A stretch of DNA of 64,000 bases from Mycobacterium sp. 852002-10029_SCH5224772. GTDB taxonomy: Bacteria; Actinomycetota; Actinomycetes; Mycobacteriales; Mycobacteriaceae. Of the stretch, positions 55,206-64,000 are shown piece after piece. The stretch covers positions 1 to 64,000 of the forward strand of contig NZ_LZHT01000089.1 in NCBI RefSeq assembly GCF_001667315.1, read 5' to 3'. A model generated the notes under the pieces. The model ran no database searches, was not told the origin of the DNA, and saw only the letters and a list, made by a program, of their open reading frames with translations. Numbering within the stretch: the stretch's first letter is position 1; the number at the start of each line of letters is the position of its first letter. The position numbers and the translations under genes were made by a program.

Positions 55206-56762
55206 ATGCCCCATTCCCTTGAGCTGGACGGACGCGGCCCCTCCGACCGCCAGCTGTTCAGCATCGGCATCGCGGTCGTGGTGGTCAGCGCCCTGATCAC
55301 CGCCGCGATGTTGGTCAAATCCACTGGCAGGCTGAACGATTACGTGCGGGTGGTTGCCGATCTGGTCAACGTGGGCGATGGCCTTCCGCAGAAATCGGAC
55401 GTCAAATATCACGGCGTGCTTGTCGGGATGGTCAACGACGTCATCCCGGCGGCGCATGGCAAACCCAACTATGTCCACATCGATCTCAAAGAGGAATACG
55501 CCAAGTCGATTCCGGCCGCCGTGACCGCACGGGTGGTGCCGAGCAACGTGTTCGCCGTGTCGTCGGTTCAGTTGGTGGGCAACGGCCCGGGGGCGAAAAT
55601 CCGCCAGGGCGCGCATATTCCGGAGGACAAGCGGCTGCCGACCGTCTTGTTCCAAACCACGGTGAGCAAGTTGCGCGACCTGCTGGCCGCCGCGGGGCGC
55701 GGCCGTGACGACAGGTCCGTGGGGATCTTGGCCGCCCTGGGTGCGGCCACCGACCACCGCCGCGTCAGCCTGCTCAACGCCGGCGCGCAATTGAATCGCC
55801 TTCTCGACCAGCTCAATTCGATTGTCAGCACCGACACCGGCCCGTCGACAGTGTCCGCGCTCCTGGATGCGACGACCGGGCTCGCGCAGACCACGCCGGA
55901 TCTCCTCGACGCGTTGCATCAGGCCGTCGAGCCGATGCAAACCTTCGCCGAGACGCGTGGGCAGCTCACCTCACTGTTGTCGGGCGCCGACGACACGGTC
56001 GGCACGACGCGCCAGTCGTTCGACAACCACATCGACCAACTCATCCGGATCACCACCGATTTCACGCCGGTGCTCGGTGTGTTGGCGCAGAAGTCGAACA
56101 ACTTCGTGCCCGCGGTCACCAAATTGGACAACCTGGCCAACCAGTTCATGGAGCAGGTCTGGAACCCGGAGAAAAATCTGGGCAACATGCACGCGATGCT
56201 GACGTTCACGCCCAGTTCCACCTACACACGCGCCGACTGTCCTCATTACGGCGAGTTGAAGGGACCCAGCTGTTTTACCGCCCCGCTGATTCCGGTGCGG
56301 CCCGATCTGCCCGAGGTGCTGCTGCCGCAGAACTATCATCCGCCCAAGGATCTGGCGCCGCCGCCGGGCACCGTGATCGGGCCGGACGGCAACCTGGTTG
56401 CGGTAGGTCCGCCGCTGATCAACCCGAATCCCAATTTGACCGATCCCAATCCCCCGCTGGCCCCTGGGATTACGCCGTCGCCGCCCGTACCCGGGACCGC
56501 GAATCCCGACAATCCGTCGCCGGGGGCGCCGGCGACACCACAACCGCACCAACCGTGGGTCGCGCCTGTGGCGCCCAAGGCGCCGTGGATTCCGCAGGCC
56601 GCGTTTGGGGGGAACGTGGGACCCGTTGGGAGCCAATACGAACGAAACCTGTTGGGCGTGATCACCGGAACGCCGGCCACGCCGGCCACCGAGCTGTTGC
56701 TCGGTCCGGTCGCCCGTGGAAGCACGGTGTCGCTTGCCCATCCGCCCGGGGAGGCCAAATGA
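55206..56762 (+). CDS. mceA: Mce family protein A
   Basis: This 518-residue protein has one N-terminal transmembrane helix (about residues 17-38), an MCE/MlaD domain (about 40-125, with VRVVADLVNVGDGLPQKSDVKYHGVLVGMV) and long helical regions that build the Mce needle. A Pro/Asn-rich C-terminal part (about 400-500) follows, ending in GEAK. Cys residues in TRADCPHYGELKGPSCF may form a disulfide. The start ATG 55206 is the only reasonable one in frame. It overlaps mceB by 4 bp (ATGA). Confidence 0.9.
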   Translation: MPHSLELDGRGPSDRQLFSIGIAVVVVSALITAAMLVKSTGRLNDYVRVVADLVNVGDGLPQKSDVKYHGVLVGMVNDVIPAAHGKPNYVHIDLKEEYAKSIPAAVTARVVPSNVFAVSSVQLVGNGPGAKIRQGAHIPEDKRLPTVLFQTTVSKLRDLLAAAGRGRDDRSVGILAALGAATDHRRVSLLNAGAQLNRLLDQLNSIVSTDTGPSTVSALLDATTGLAQTTPDLLDALHQAVEPMQTFAETRGQLTSLLSGADDTVGTTRQSFDNHIDQLIRITTDFTPVLGVLAQKSNNFVPAVTKLDNLANQFMEQVWNPEKNLGNMHAMLTFTPSSTYTRADCPHYGELKGPSCFTAPLIPVRPDLPEVLLPQNYHPPKDLAPPPGTVIGPDGNLVAVGPPLINPNPNLTDPNPPLAPGITPSPPVPGTANPDNPSPGAPATPQPHQPWVAPVAPKAPWIPQAAFGGNVGPVGSQYERNLLGVITGTPATPATELLLGPVARGSTVSLAHPPGEAK

Positions 56763-57814
56763 AGTTTCGAGGCCCGCTCATCGCGTTGGTCCTGTTCATG
56801 GTCGTCTCGTTGACGCTGACGTGGCTGGTGTATGTGAGCCTGCGGCGTGACGTGGCCGGCGACACGGCCCGGTATTCGGCGGTGTTCACTGACGTCTACG
56901 GGCTTCGCGAGGGTGACGACGTCCGCATGGCCGGGGTGCGCGTGGGCCGCGTCGAAAAGGTCGAGCTGGACGGGAAATTGGCGAAGGTCTCGTTCGTGGT
57001 GCAGTCCGAACAGCGGTTGTTCGGAAACACCCTGGCGTCGGTTACCTACCAGAACATCGTCGGCCAGCGTTACCTCGGACTGTCTTTGGGCAAGGGAGGC
57101 AGCCCGCAGCTGCTCACGCCCGGCAGCACCATTCCGCTGGAACGCACCGAGCCGTCTTTCGACGTCACCACGCTGCTCAACGGCTACGAACCGTTGTTCA
57201 GCCTGCTGAACCCCCACGACGCCGACAACCTCACCAAGGGCATCATCGCGTCGCTGCAAGGCGACACGTCGTCGCTGGCCACGCTGGTCGGCCAGACTTC
57301 CACGCTCACAGAAACATTCGCGGGTAGGGATCAGGCCCTTGGCAGCGTGATCACCAACCTCAACAAGGTGGTGGGAAATCTCGCGGCGCAGAACGACGAC
57401 CTCGACGGGGTCATCACCCAGACCCGCAGCGTCGTCGGCGAGCTCGACCGGCGGCGCCCCGACCTGGTCGCCTCGGTGGGGTCGCTGGCGCGGGTGAGCG
57501 GCCGACTGTCGACCTCGGCGACCGACGTGTATCCGGCGCTGCGCGAATTCATCGATCGCCAGCCCGGTGTCGCCAGACACATCATGGACGTCGAACCGCA
57601 GGTGGCGTTCTTCGGTGACAACATTCCGCTGCTGCTGAAGGGACTTGTCCGGGTCGGCAATCAGGGCGCCTACGGCAACGCCTATGTGTGCGACGTGAAC
57701 TTCTTGGGGTTCTTCCCCGGGCTCAACGATGTCGTGCCGATCATCATCAATGCCGCGACACCGGGAAACAGGGCGTGGCACACCCCGCGATGCAGGAGCA
57801 CGGTCGATGGCTGA
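56759..57814 (+). CDS. mceB: Mce family protein B
   Basis: This 351-residue protein starts MKFRGPLIALVLFMVVSLTL, an N-terminal membrane anchor, and has an MCE domain (VFTDVYGLREGDDVRMAGVRVGRVEKVELDG). A long helical rod region (about 120-330) is followed by PGNRAWHTPRC at the end. One of six subunits of the hexameric periplasmic Mce assembly. Its start overlaps the mceA stop and its stop overlaps the mceC start by 8 bp. Confidence 0.9.
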   Translation: MKFRGPLIALVLFMVVSLTLTWLVYVSLRRDVAGDTARYSAVFTDVYGLREGDDVRMAGVRVGRVEKVELDGKLAKVSFVVQSEQRLFGNTLASVTYQNIVGQRYLGLSLGKGGSPQLLTPGSTIPLERTEPSFDVTTLLNGYEPLFSLLNPHDADNLTKGIIASLQGDTSSLATLVGQTSTLTETFAGRDQALGSVITNLNKVVGNLAAQNDDLDGVITQTRSVVGELDRRRPDLVASVGSLARVSGRLSTSATDVYPALREFIDRQPGVARHIMDVEPQVAFFGDNIPLLLKGLVRVGNQGAYGNAYVCDVNFLGFFPGLNDVVPIIINAATPGNRAWHTPRCRSTVDG

Positions 57815-58862
57815 CCAGTCTGTGCGGCGGCGGATTTCGGGGATGAGGCAGCGTCCGCTGGAAAGTTACAACACGACGTGGCTTGGGTTCATTGCCGTCG
57901 CGGTGGTCGCGGTGGTGATCGGAGTCATGCTGGTGGTGCACGCGGTCGGAGCCGGATATCGGCATTACACCGCGGAGTTTCTGCAAGCGGCCTCGTTGCG
58001 GGCCGGTAACCCGATCGTGGTCGCCGGCATCCCGGTGGGCAACGTCACGAGCATGAAGCTCGTCGGCGACCACGTCGAGGCGGGGCTGAAGGTTCGGGAC
58101 AACATCGCGCTGGGCAAGGACTCCCGTGCGCGGATCAAGGTCACCACGATCCTGGGTTCGCGCTACCTGGCGCTGGAGCCCAACGGCCCGGCGCACCTGC
58201 CCAACAACACCTTCGACCTGGCGCACACCGAGGTGCCCTACGACCTGCAGGCCGCGCTGCAGGACGCCACCACCACTTTCGAGCAGGTCGACTCCGACAG
58301 GTTCGCGCAGTCGCTTGCGGTGCTCGGCAAACAGCTCGAGGGCCTGCCCGCGGTTGTGCCGCAGGCGATTACGAATATCAACACACTGTCGTCGATCATC
58401 GCGGTGCGTCGTGACCAGCTGGGACAGCTGCTGCGCAGCACCGAGCAGGTGACGAACACGCTGCGCCGCCAGCAGGCCGGCATCGGCAATCTGGTCAACC
58501 AGGGCCAAGATCTGCTGGGCCAATTCGTCGCGCGGCGCGCCGTTTTCCACACGATGATGCAATCCCTCACGAGTCTCGTCGACACCATGAGCCAGGTCGT
58601 GGTCAACGACCGGGCGGGTCTGGATTCGCTGATCAAGGACATGCGTGACTTCACCAACCTGATGTCCGCGCACGACGACCTGCTGCACAGCATGCTACAG
58701 ATCAGCCCGATCTTCTTCCGCGAGGCTGCCAACCTCACGGGTGAAGGCAACGCGGTCAACTTCAACGCCCCCAACGTTCCGTTGATCGACTCGTGGATGT
58801 GCGCGATCAGCGGCCGTGCCAAGCAATTCGGCATGATCCAGTACTTCAAGGACTGCAAGTGA
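57807..58862 (+). CDS. mceC: Mce family protein C
   Basis: This 351-residue protein has an N-terminal basic region, one membrane helix (LGFIAVAVVAVVIGVMLVVHAVG) and an MCE domain (FLQAASLRAGNPIVVAGIPVGNVTSMKLVGDHVEAGLKV). A helical region follows, ending ISGRAKQFGMIQYFKDCK. The ATG at 57807 overlaps the mceB 3' end. It belongs to the same six-subunit ring as its neighbours. Confidence 0.9.
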   Translation: MADQSVRRRISGMRQRPLESYNTTWLGFIAVAVVAVVIGVMLVVHAVGAGYRHYTAEFLQAASLRAGNPIVVAGIPVGNVTSMKLVGDHVEAGLKVRDNIALGKDSRARIKVTTILGSRYLALEPNGPAHLPNNTFDLAHTEVPYDLQAALQDATTTFEQVDSDRFAQSLAVLGKQLEGLPAVVPQAITNINTLSSIIAVRRDQLGQLLRSTEQVTNTLRRQQAGIGNLVNQGQDLLGQFVARRAVFHTMMQSLTSLVDTMSQVVVNDRAGLDSLIKDMRDFTNLMSAHDDLLHSMLQISPIFFREAANLTGEGNAVNFNAPNVPLIDSWMCAISGRAKQFGMIQYFKDCK

Positions 58863-59998
58863 AAGGCGCCTCGAGCCGGGCCGGGGCCACACTCGCCGTC
58901 AAGGTCGTGGCCGTCGTCGCCGCCGTCGCGGCAGTCGCTGCGGTGGTCGGCATCGGTTGGTGGTTCCTGCGCTCCGACGAGGGCACGATCACCGTGACCG
59001 CCCAATTCGACAGCGCCTCAGGACTTTACGAAGGCAACGTGGTGGCGGTGCTGGGCATGCCGGTAGGCACTGTCACCAAGATCAACCCCAAGGGGGGCTA
59101 CGTCGAAGTCGACTTCACCGTCGACCGCCACGTCAAGGTTCCCGCCGCCGCGCAGGCCGTGACGGTGTCGACCTCGATCCTCACCGACCGGCAGATCGAA
59201 CTCACGCCGCCCTATCACGATGGGCCGACTCTGCAGAACCACGACACCATCGGGTTGCCCCGGACGAAGACGCCCGTCGAATTCAGCAGCGTGCTCAACG
59301 TGTTGGACAAGGTGACGAAGTCGCTCGAGGGCGACGGGCACGGCGGCGGACCGATCGCCGATGTGCTCAATGGCGGCACCGCGGTGGTCAACGGCAACGG
59401 CGAGAAGATCAAAGCCGCTCTCGGTGAGCTGTCCAAGGCGCTGCGCCTGTCCAGTGACGGCGGCGCAACGACCCGCGAGCAGATCACCTCGATCGTCAAC
59501 AACATCAGCACGCTGTTCGACGCCGTCGCCGCCAACGACACGAAATTGCGCGAATTCGCCTCCACCATCCACCAAGTCAGCCAGATCATGGCGGACGAGG
59601 ACCTGGGCAGCGGCAGCACCGGACGCAAGCTCGACCACCTGATCCAGCGGGCCGGCGACCTGCTCGACGCCAACCGCGACAACGTCAAGCAGGTCGTCGG
59701 CAACGGCAACACCGCGCTGAAGACGGTGGCCGACCAGCGGCGCGACCTGGCAGAACTCCTGGACCTGGCCCCGCTGCTCGCCGACAACGCCTACAACATG
59801 ATCGACCGGGCCAACGGCGCGGTGCGGGCCCGCTTCCTCACGGACCGCTTGATTTTCGACAGCCAGTACACCAAGGAGATCTGCAACCTGATGGGTCTTC
59901 GGCAACTGGGCTGCAGCACCGGGACCATCCAGGACTTCGGCCCTGATTTCGGGCTGACCTATGTGCTCGACGGTATGGCCGCCATGGGGCAGAAATGA
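58859..59998 (+). CDS. mceD: Mce family protein D
   Basis: This 379-residue protein begins with a GTG that overlaps the mceC stop (GTGA). It has an N-terminal membrane helix (VKVVAVVAAVAAVAAVVGIGWWFL), an MCE domain (QFDSASGLYEGNVVAVLGMPVGTVTKINPKGGYVEVDFTV) and a helical rod. The middle is rich in Asn/Gly/Gln. The stop is overlapped by mceE. Confidence 0.9.
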   Translation: MKGASSRAGATLAVKVVAVVAAVAAVAAVVGIGWWFLRSDEGTITVTAQFDSASGLYEGNVVAVLGMPVGTVTKINPKGGYVEVDFTVDRHVKVPAAAQAVTVSTSILTDRQIELTPPYHDGPTLQNHDTIGLPRTKTPVEFSSVLNVLDKVTKSLEGDGHGGGPIADVLNGGTAVVNGNGEKIKAALGELSKALRLSSDGGATTREQITSIVNNISTLFDAVAANDTKLREFASTIHQVSQIMADEDLGSGSTGRKLDHLIQRAGDLLDANRDNVKQVVGNGNTALKTVADQRRDLAELLDLAPLLADNAYNMIDRANGAVRARFLTDRLIFDSQYTKEICNLMGLRQLGCSTGTIQDFGPDFGLTYVLDGMAAMGQK

Positions 59999-61236
59999 CG
60001 ATCACGGGCAGGCGGGGAATGCCGGCGGTGCTGGCCGCTGCCATGGTGACCGCGGGGTGCGCCACGAATGGCCTTGCCAGCCTGCCCCTTCCGGCGCCGG
60101 GGCTGGGTTCGGGCGGCTATTCGCTGAACGCGGTGTTCTCCAACGCGCTCAACCTGCCGATGAACGCCAAGGTCAAGCTCGCCGGCGCCGACGTCGGGCA
60201 GCTCGAATCGATGATCGCACGCAACTACACCGCGCTCACCCGGCTGCGGATCAGAGACGGCGTGCAACTGCCCCGGGGCAGCACCGCCGAATTGCGCACC
60301 GCAACACCATTGGGCGACGTGTTCGTCGCGCTGAAGCCGCCGCCCGAGGGAGACGCTGAGGGGCCACTGCTGCGCAACGGCGACACCATCGGCCTCGATT
60401 CCACGGCGGCCGCCGCGACCGTCGAGTCGGTGTTGAGCTCGGCGGCGATTCTGGTCAACGGTGGCGCCGTCCGCAATTTCACCAACATCATCAACGGCTT
60501 CGGCAAGGCGACCGGCGACCAGGGCCAGGCGTTCGGAGACATGATCCGCAAGTCCAACGAGCTGCTCGGGACGCTGGATTCGCGGTCCGATCAGATCAAG
60601 AACGCGCTGACCCAATTGTCGCATCTGGCCGACCAACTCGACGCCAAGAATCACACCATCAGCGACCTGATGGCGGCCGCCCGTCCCGCCACGTCGGCCC
60701 TGGCCGACAACACCGCCCAGTTTTCCAATCTGGCCGTGCAGGTGGGCGACACCTCCCGGCTGCTGGCCCGGTTCCCGACGATCGGCGGGACCGACACCAG
60801 CGGCCGCAGCTTGATTCGCGACCTGAACACGGTGGCCGGGGCCGCCAATGATGTTGCGGTGAGCCCGGACACCAGCTGGCTGTCGGTGAACCGGTTGATC
60901 CCCCCGTTGGTCAAATCGACGGCGGGCAACTCCATTTCGGTGAACGTGAGCGTGGATAAGATCATGCTCGGATCGATCCCCGATATCGGATTCCCGGGTG
61001 ACATCGGGCTGCACGGCCCGCACCACTACAACGTGAACCTGCTCGTCGGCACCCTCAAGTACACCCTGTGGCGTCTGCAGGAACGCGTGGTCGGCCGGGG
61101 ACCGGATTCGCCGCAGGTTCCCGTCATCCCGGACCCGACCATCCCGGGCCAAATCGACGTCGCCCCCGGGCCCCCACCGGTACCCGCCTCTCCGCCGGGG
61201 CCACCCGAACCGCCACCGCCGGGACCGCAACGATGA
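59995..61236 (+). CDS. mceE: Mce family lipoprotein E
   Basis: This 413-residue protein has a lipoprotein signal with lipobox VTAGC (Cys22), the usual feature of the fifth Mce gene (LprK/LprN type). The MCE domain (SLNAVFSNALNLPMNAKVKLAGADVGQLESMIARNYTA) is followed by a helical part and a Pro-rich C-terminal tail. It should be anchored in the outer leaflet of the inner membrane. It overlaps mceD and mceF (ATGA at the latter). Confidence 0.9.
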   Translation: MTITGRRGMPAVLAAAMVTAGCATNGLASLPLPAPGLGSGGYSLNAVFSNALNLPMNAKVKLAGADVGQLESMIARNYTALTRLRIRDGVQLPRGSTAELRTATPLGDVFVALKPPPEGDAEGPLLRNGDTIGLDSTAAAATVESVLSSAAILVNGGAVRNFTNIINGFGKATGDQGQAFGDMIRKSNELLGTLDSRSDQIKNALTQLSHLADQLDAKNHTISDLMAAARPATSALADNTAQFSNLAVQVGDTSRLLARFPTIGGTDTSGRSLIRDLNTVAGAANDVAVSPDTSWLSVNRLIPPLVKSTAGNSISVNVSVDKIMLGSIPDIGFPGDIGLHGPHHYNVNLLVGTLKYTLWRLQERVVGRGPDSPQVPVIPDPTIPGQIDVAPGPPPVPASPPGPPEPPPPGPQR

Positions 61237-62492
61237 TCCGCGCCATCGCCAACGGCGCCAATTTCGTTGTCCGCGCGGTGCGCACCGGGCATCGACAACA
61301 GGTTTGGCTGTCGGTGGCCGGATTGGTGCTCATCCTGGTCGTCGCCACCACCTACCTGCTCATCGGCGCGTTACGGGTGAAGCCCTTCGCATCGTCCTAC
61401 CGGGTCACGGTGCAGTTGGCGGAATCCGGTGGGCTGCTTCCCAATCAGGATGTCGCGCTGCGTGGGGTGCGCATCGGCCGTGTCGAGTCGCTGCAGATCA
61501 CCGACGACGGGGTCAACGCCATCGCCAACATCACGTCAAAGGTCCGGATCCCGGCGAACAGCGTGGTGCACGTCTCGGCGCTTTCGCCGGCCGGTGAGCA
61601 GTACATCAACTTCGAAGCCGCGTCCGACGCCGGTCCGTATCTGCACGACGGCAGCCGTATCGCGCTGGACCACACCACCGTTCCGGTCAGTTTGGCGCGG
61701 TTGCTCGGCGACGCCGACGGGCTGCTGGCCCAGGTGGACCCGCACAAGGTCGAGTTGATCAAGAAGGAGCTGAGCCTGAGCAAGGAGGGCCCGGCGAAGC
61801 TGACCGCCATCGTCGACGGCGGCACGTTCCTGCTGTCGACGCTCGATTCGGTACTGCCCCAAACCACCAGCATCATCAAGACCAGCCGGGTCGTGCTCAC
61901 CCTGGCGAGCGACAAGAACTCCGGCTTGGGCGCTGCCGCAACGGAACTCAACCAGACGTTGACCGGCGTGGCCAGGATGCAGGCGGGTTATCGCCGTTTG
62001 ACTCAGCAGACGCCGCGCACCCTGTCAGCCGTCGACAATCTGTTCGCCGACAACTCCGACACGATGGTGCAGTTGCTGGGCAGCATGGCCACCATGTCGC
62101 AGCTGCTGTATCTGCGGGTCCCGGCGCTCAACGCGCTCTTCCCGGACTACCGCGGGTCGGTGTTGGACGCGGTGACGAGCGCGTTCCACGACAACGGGGT
62201 GTGGGCGATTGCCGATCTGTACCCCCGCTATGTGTGCGACTATGGGACCCCGTCGCACCCGTCGTCGGCCGCCGACTATTACGAGCCGTTCATGTACACC
62301 TACTGCCGCGACGACGACCCCGCGGTGTCGATCCGAGGGGCCAAGAACGCCCCGCGCCCAGGCGGCGACGACACCGCCGGCCCGCCGATGGGGGCCAACC
62401 TGGGCAGCAGAACGGATCCGACCCCCAAGGGCCGCTACACCATTCCCACCCCCTATGGCGGCCCGCAGCTGCCGATCGAACCGCCGCACTAG
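61233..62492 (+). CDS. mceF: Mce family protein F
   Basis: This 419-residue protein has an N-terminal membrane helix (QVWLSVAGLVLILVVATTYLLIGAL), an MCE domain (VTVQLAESGGLLPNQDVALRGVRIGRVESLQITDDGV), a helical rod and a C-terminal proline-rich region. It completes the A-F set, so this operon should be functional for lipid import. ATG 61233 overlaps the mceE stop. Confidence 0.9.
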   Translation: MIRAIANGANFVVRAVRTGHRQQVWLSVAGLVLILVVATTYLLIGALRVKPFASSYRVTVQLAESGGLLPNQDVALRGVRIGRVESLQITDDGVNAIANITSKVRIPANSVVHVSALSPAGEQYINFEAASDAGPYLHDGSRIALDHTTVPVSLARLLGDADGLLAQVDPHKVELIKKELSLSKEGPAKLTAIVDGGTFLLSTLDSVLPQTTSIIKTSRVVLTLASDKNSGLGAAATELNQTLTGVARMQAGYRRLTQQTPRTLSAVDNLFADNSDTMVQLLGSMATMSQLLYLRVPALNALFPDYRGSVLDAVTSAFHDNGVWAIADLYPRYVCDYGTPSHPSSAADYYEPFMYTYCRDDDPAVSIRGAKNAPRPGGDDTAGPPMGANLGSRTDPTPKGRYTIPTPYGGPQLPIEPPH

Positions 62493-62529
62493 GCTCTGAA
62501 CCATCCGAGCCGATCCCTAGGAGATGATC

Positions 62530-63201
62530 GTGATCGTGACCTCCCAAAAGAATCCGAAGTCCGAGGCCGTCAAAACGGAGCCGGACGCCGAATTGCCGGA
62601 AGCCGCGGCCGACGATGTTGACGACGTCACGGCCGACGAAGCCGCTGAGCAAGCCGACCAGGACGACGGCAAGGGCGGTCTGCTCAAACCCAAGCGTCCT
62701 GAGTCCGAGCGCCGGAAGCGGCCCTGGAAGCAGTATCTGCGCCGCGGCATACTGCCGCTGTTACTCGTTGCCTCACTTGCCGTTTCGGGCTTCCTGGGAT
62801 GGCGGCAGTGGCAGGAGCATCAGGTCAAGCTGGCCGGCGAACAGGCCCAACAGGCGGCGGTCGCCTATGCGCAGGTACTGACGAGCATCGACTCGAACAA
62901 AGTCGACGAGAACTTCCGGCAGGTGCTCGACGGTGCGACCGGCGAGTTCAAGGACATGTACACCCAGTCCAGCGTGAAGCTTCGGCAGCTGCTGATCGAC
63001 AACAAGGCGACCGCGCATGGGGTGGTGGTGGACTCGGCCATTCAGTCCGAATCCACGAACAAGGTCGTCGTGCTGGTGTTCATCGACCAGACCGTCACCA
63101 ACACGGCCGCGCCCGACCCGCGCATCGACCGCAGCAGGATCAAGATGACCATGGAAAAGGTCGACGGCCGCTGGCGGGCAAGCAAGGTGCAGCTGCTGTG
63201 A
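62530..63201 (+). CDS. Mce-associated membrane protein
   Basis: This 223-residue protein has an acidic cytoplasmic N-terminal region (about 1-60), a basic stretch before a single membrane helix (about 75-95, ILPLLLVASLAVSGFLGWRQW) and an outside domain of the kind found in Mce-associated (Mam) proteins. These are thought to stabilise Mce complexes. I chose GTG 62530 because AGGAG lies six bases upstream; an ATG at 62524 directly abuts that site. The stop overlaps the next start by one base. Confidence 0.82.
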   Translation: MIVTSQKNPKSEAVKTEPDAELPEAAADDVDDVTADEAAEQADQDDGKGGLLKPKRPESERRKRPWKQYLRRGILPLLLVASLAVSGFLGWRQWQEHQVKLAGEQAQQAAVAYAQVLTSIDSNKVDENFRQVLDGATGEFKDMYTQSSVKLRQLLIDNKATAHGVVVDSAIQSESTNKVVVLVFIDQTVTNTAAPDPRIDRSRIKMTMEKVDGRWRASKVQLL

Positions 63202-63965
63202 TGCGCCCACTCTTAGCGGCCTTCGTATTGGCGGCCGCCGCAACGCTTCCCACGTTCGCCGCTGCGCACGCATCGGCCCCGTCGTTCTGTGGCGAGCTCG
63301 GCGGTGACTGGGACGGCCAGTATTGCCACACCTCGGTGACCTCGGAGCGCAAAGCCGTGCGCGACATCAAGGTCGCGGTGCCCGAGGATTTGGTCGACAA
63401 TCCGACCACGGGCCCGGTGATCCGCGACTACCTGCACACCCTGGTGAACAATTGGCGAAATGCCAACTCCAGCATGGCCGCCGACAGCTACGGCGAGGAG
63501 AACTTCGAGGTCTTTCGGCACGCCAACCTGCTCAGCGCGGTGTTTCACGAGGACTATCACGCCGACGGACCCAGACCCAACAACGCCTACCGGACCTTCA
63601 CGTTCGACATGGCGGGTGGCAGGCGCGTGCAGCTGGGGGACCTGACGACGTCAGATCCGCTGACCGCCATTCCTCCGCTGGCCCAACCATTTATCGAAAC
63701 CGCGCTCGACCAGGCACCGCCGCCGCACGACCCGGGAAGCTACCCGTTCACCGTCGACCGCTGGACCCCTGACAAGGTCTACTCCGGGGCGTACAAGGCC
63801 TGGGCGGTCACGCCCGACGAGCTGATCCTCTACATGCCGGACTACCCGGTGGCCCACGACAGCCCGGTCAATTTCACGCCCGGCGTCATGCAGTGGTTCA
63901 TGGACGGCGGAACGGTCCAGGCGCACATCCCGCTGTCCGCCTTGGCTTCCGTGCTGCGCATCTGA
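63201..63965 (+). CDS. Secreted MPT64-like protein (DUF3298 family)
   Basis: This 254-residue protein has a signal peptide (MRPLLAAFVLAAAATLPTFAAAHA), then a domain resembling the immunogenic secreted protein MPT64: PSFCGELGGDWDGQYCHTSV near the N-terminus, with two Cys likely forming a disulfide. Homologous segments include DYLHTLVNNWRN and NFTPGVMQWFMDGG, and the end AHIPLSALASVLRI matches the MPT64-type C-terminus. MPT64 is a mycobacterial antigen of uncertain molecular role. It is co-transcribed with the mce operon. The remaining 35 bases of the window have no gene. Confidence 0.82.
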   Translation: MRPLLAAFVLAAAATLPTFAAAHASAPSFCGELGGDWDGQYCHTSVTSERKAVRDIKVAVPEDLVDNPTTGPVIRDYLHTLVNNWRNANSSMAADSYGEENFEVFRHANLLSAVFHEDYHADGPRPNNAYRTFTFDMAGGRRVQLGDLTTSDPLTAIPPLAQPFIETALDQAPPPHDPGSYPFTVDRWTPDKVYSGAYKAWAVTPDELILYMPDYPVAHDSPVNFTPGVMQWFMDGGTVQAHIPLSALASVLRI

Positions 63966-64000
63966 GCGGGGCTTTGACCCAGGCTAGCCAGGGATATTCG

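Overview
The window is chromosomal DNA from a slow-growing Mycobacterium. High G+C coding sequence, GTG starts, ATGA/GTGA stop-start overlaps, a PPE protein, an Mce operon, the Pup-proteasome genes and SigC all point that way. Gene order follows the M. tuberculosis segment from about Rv2052c to Rv2122c, with many local replacements. The accessory content suggests a non-tuberculosis species, for example of the M. avium complex or a relative. That species guess is inference from gene content only. The first ~94 bases are G/C homopolymer runs and look like a sequence-quality artefact.

Layout. 95-4069: an amidohydrolase fragment, fxsA, a dienelactone hydrolase, a PPOX protein and a TetR-SDR pair. 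4094-16481: cobN, then an accessory block (membrane molybdo-oxidoreductase, TetR, two overlapping DUF2236/MpaB-type oxygenases, a hydrolase), then cobG-cobH-cobIJ. 16489-23535: a PPE2-like PPE-PPW protein, an anti-sigma-like zinc-finger membrane module in one continuous reading frame with sigC, and the minus-strand SDR-cobL-cobM-cobK operon beside an F420-dependent biliverdin reductase homologue. 23617-27212: a CpnT-like toxin with a TNT-type NAD+ glycohydrolase domain and its overlapping immunity gene. 27319-30290: pepE, a 5'-3' exonuclease and a DUF4333 protein. 30356-46266: helY, tatC, tatA, pafC, pafB, pafA, prcA, prcB, pup, dop and mpa, i.e. the whole Pup-proteasome system together with Tat translocase genes, plus two unrecognised genes between dop and mpa. 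46576-52519: a LppK-like lipoprotein, a DUF503 protein, trmI, a RecB-family nuclease, a flavin disulfide oxidoreductase, a DUF4126 membrane protein, hisG and hisE. 52567-63965: a TetR gene divergent from a complete yrbEAB-mceABCDEF operon, followed by a Mce-associated membrane protein and a secreted MPT64-like protein.

How the genes work together. CobG and CobN mark the oxygen-dependent cobalamin route, and the window encodes most of its corrin-ring methylation and reduction steps. Pup is ligated to substrates by PafA. Dop deamidates and removes Pup, Mpa unfolds pupylated proteins and PrcAB degrades them, while PafBC is a DNA-damage-responsive transcription activator. The Mce operon should form a lipid-import complex.

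Most interesting observations: (1) the zinc-finger/four-helix membrane module and SigC share one uninterrupted frame, with a His/Met-rich loop placed where a metal sensor would sit; (2) a CpnT/TNT toxin-immunity pair lies away from the esxEF-linked locus it has in M. tuberculosis; (3) a PPE2-like protein lies beside cob genes at a different cob locus; (4) an uncharacterised 611-residue protein sits 14 bp downstream of mpa; (5) there are several well-formed inverted repeats in control regions upstream of pup, mpa, pepE/exonuclease, tetR and the mce operon. Remaining gaps are short and, where not listed, I saw nothing in them.
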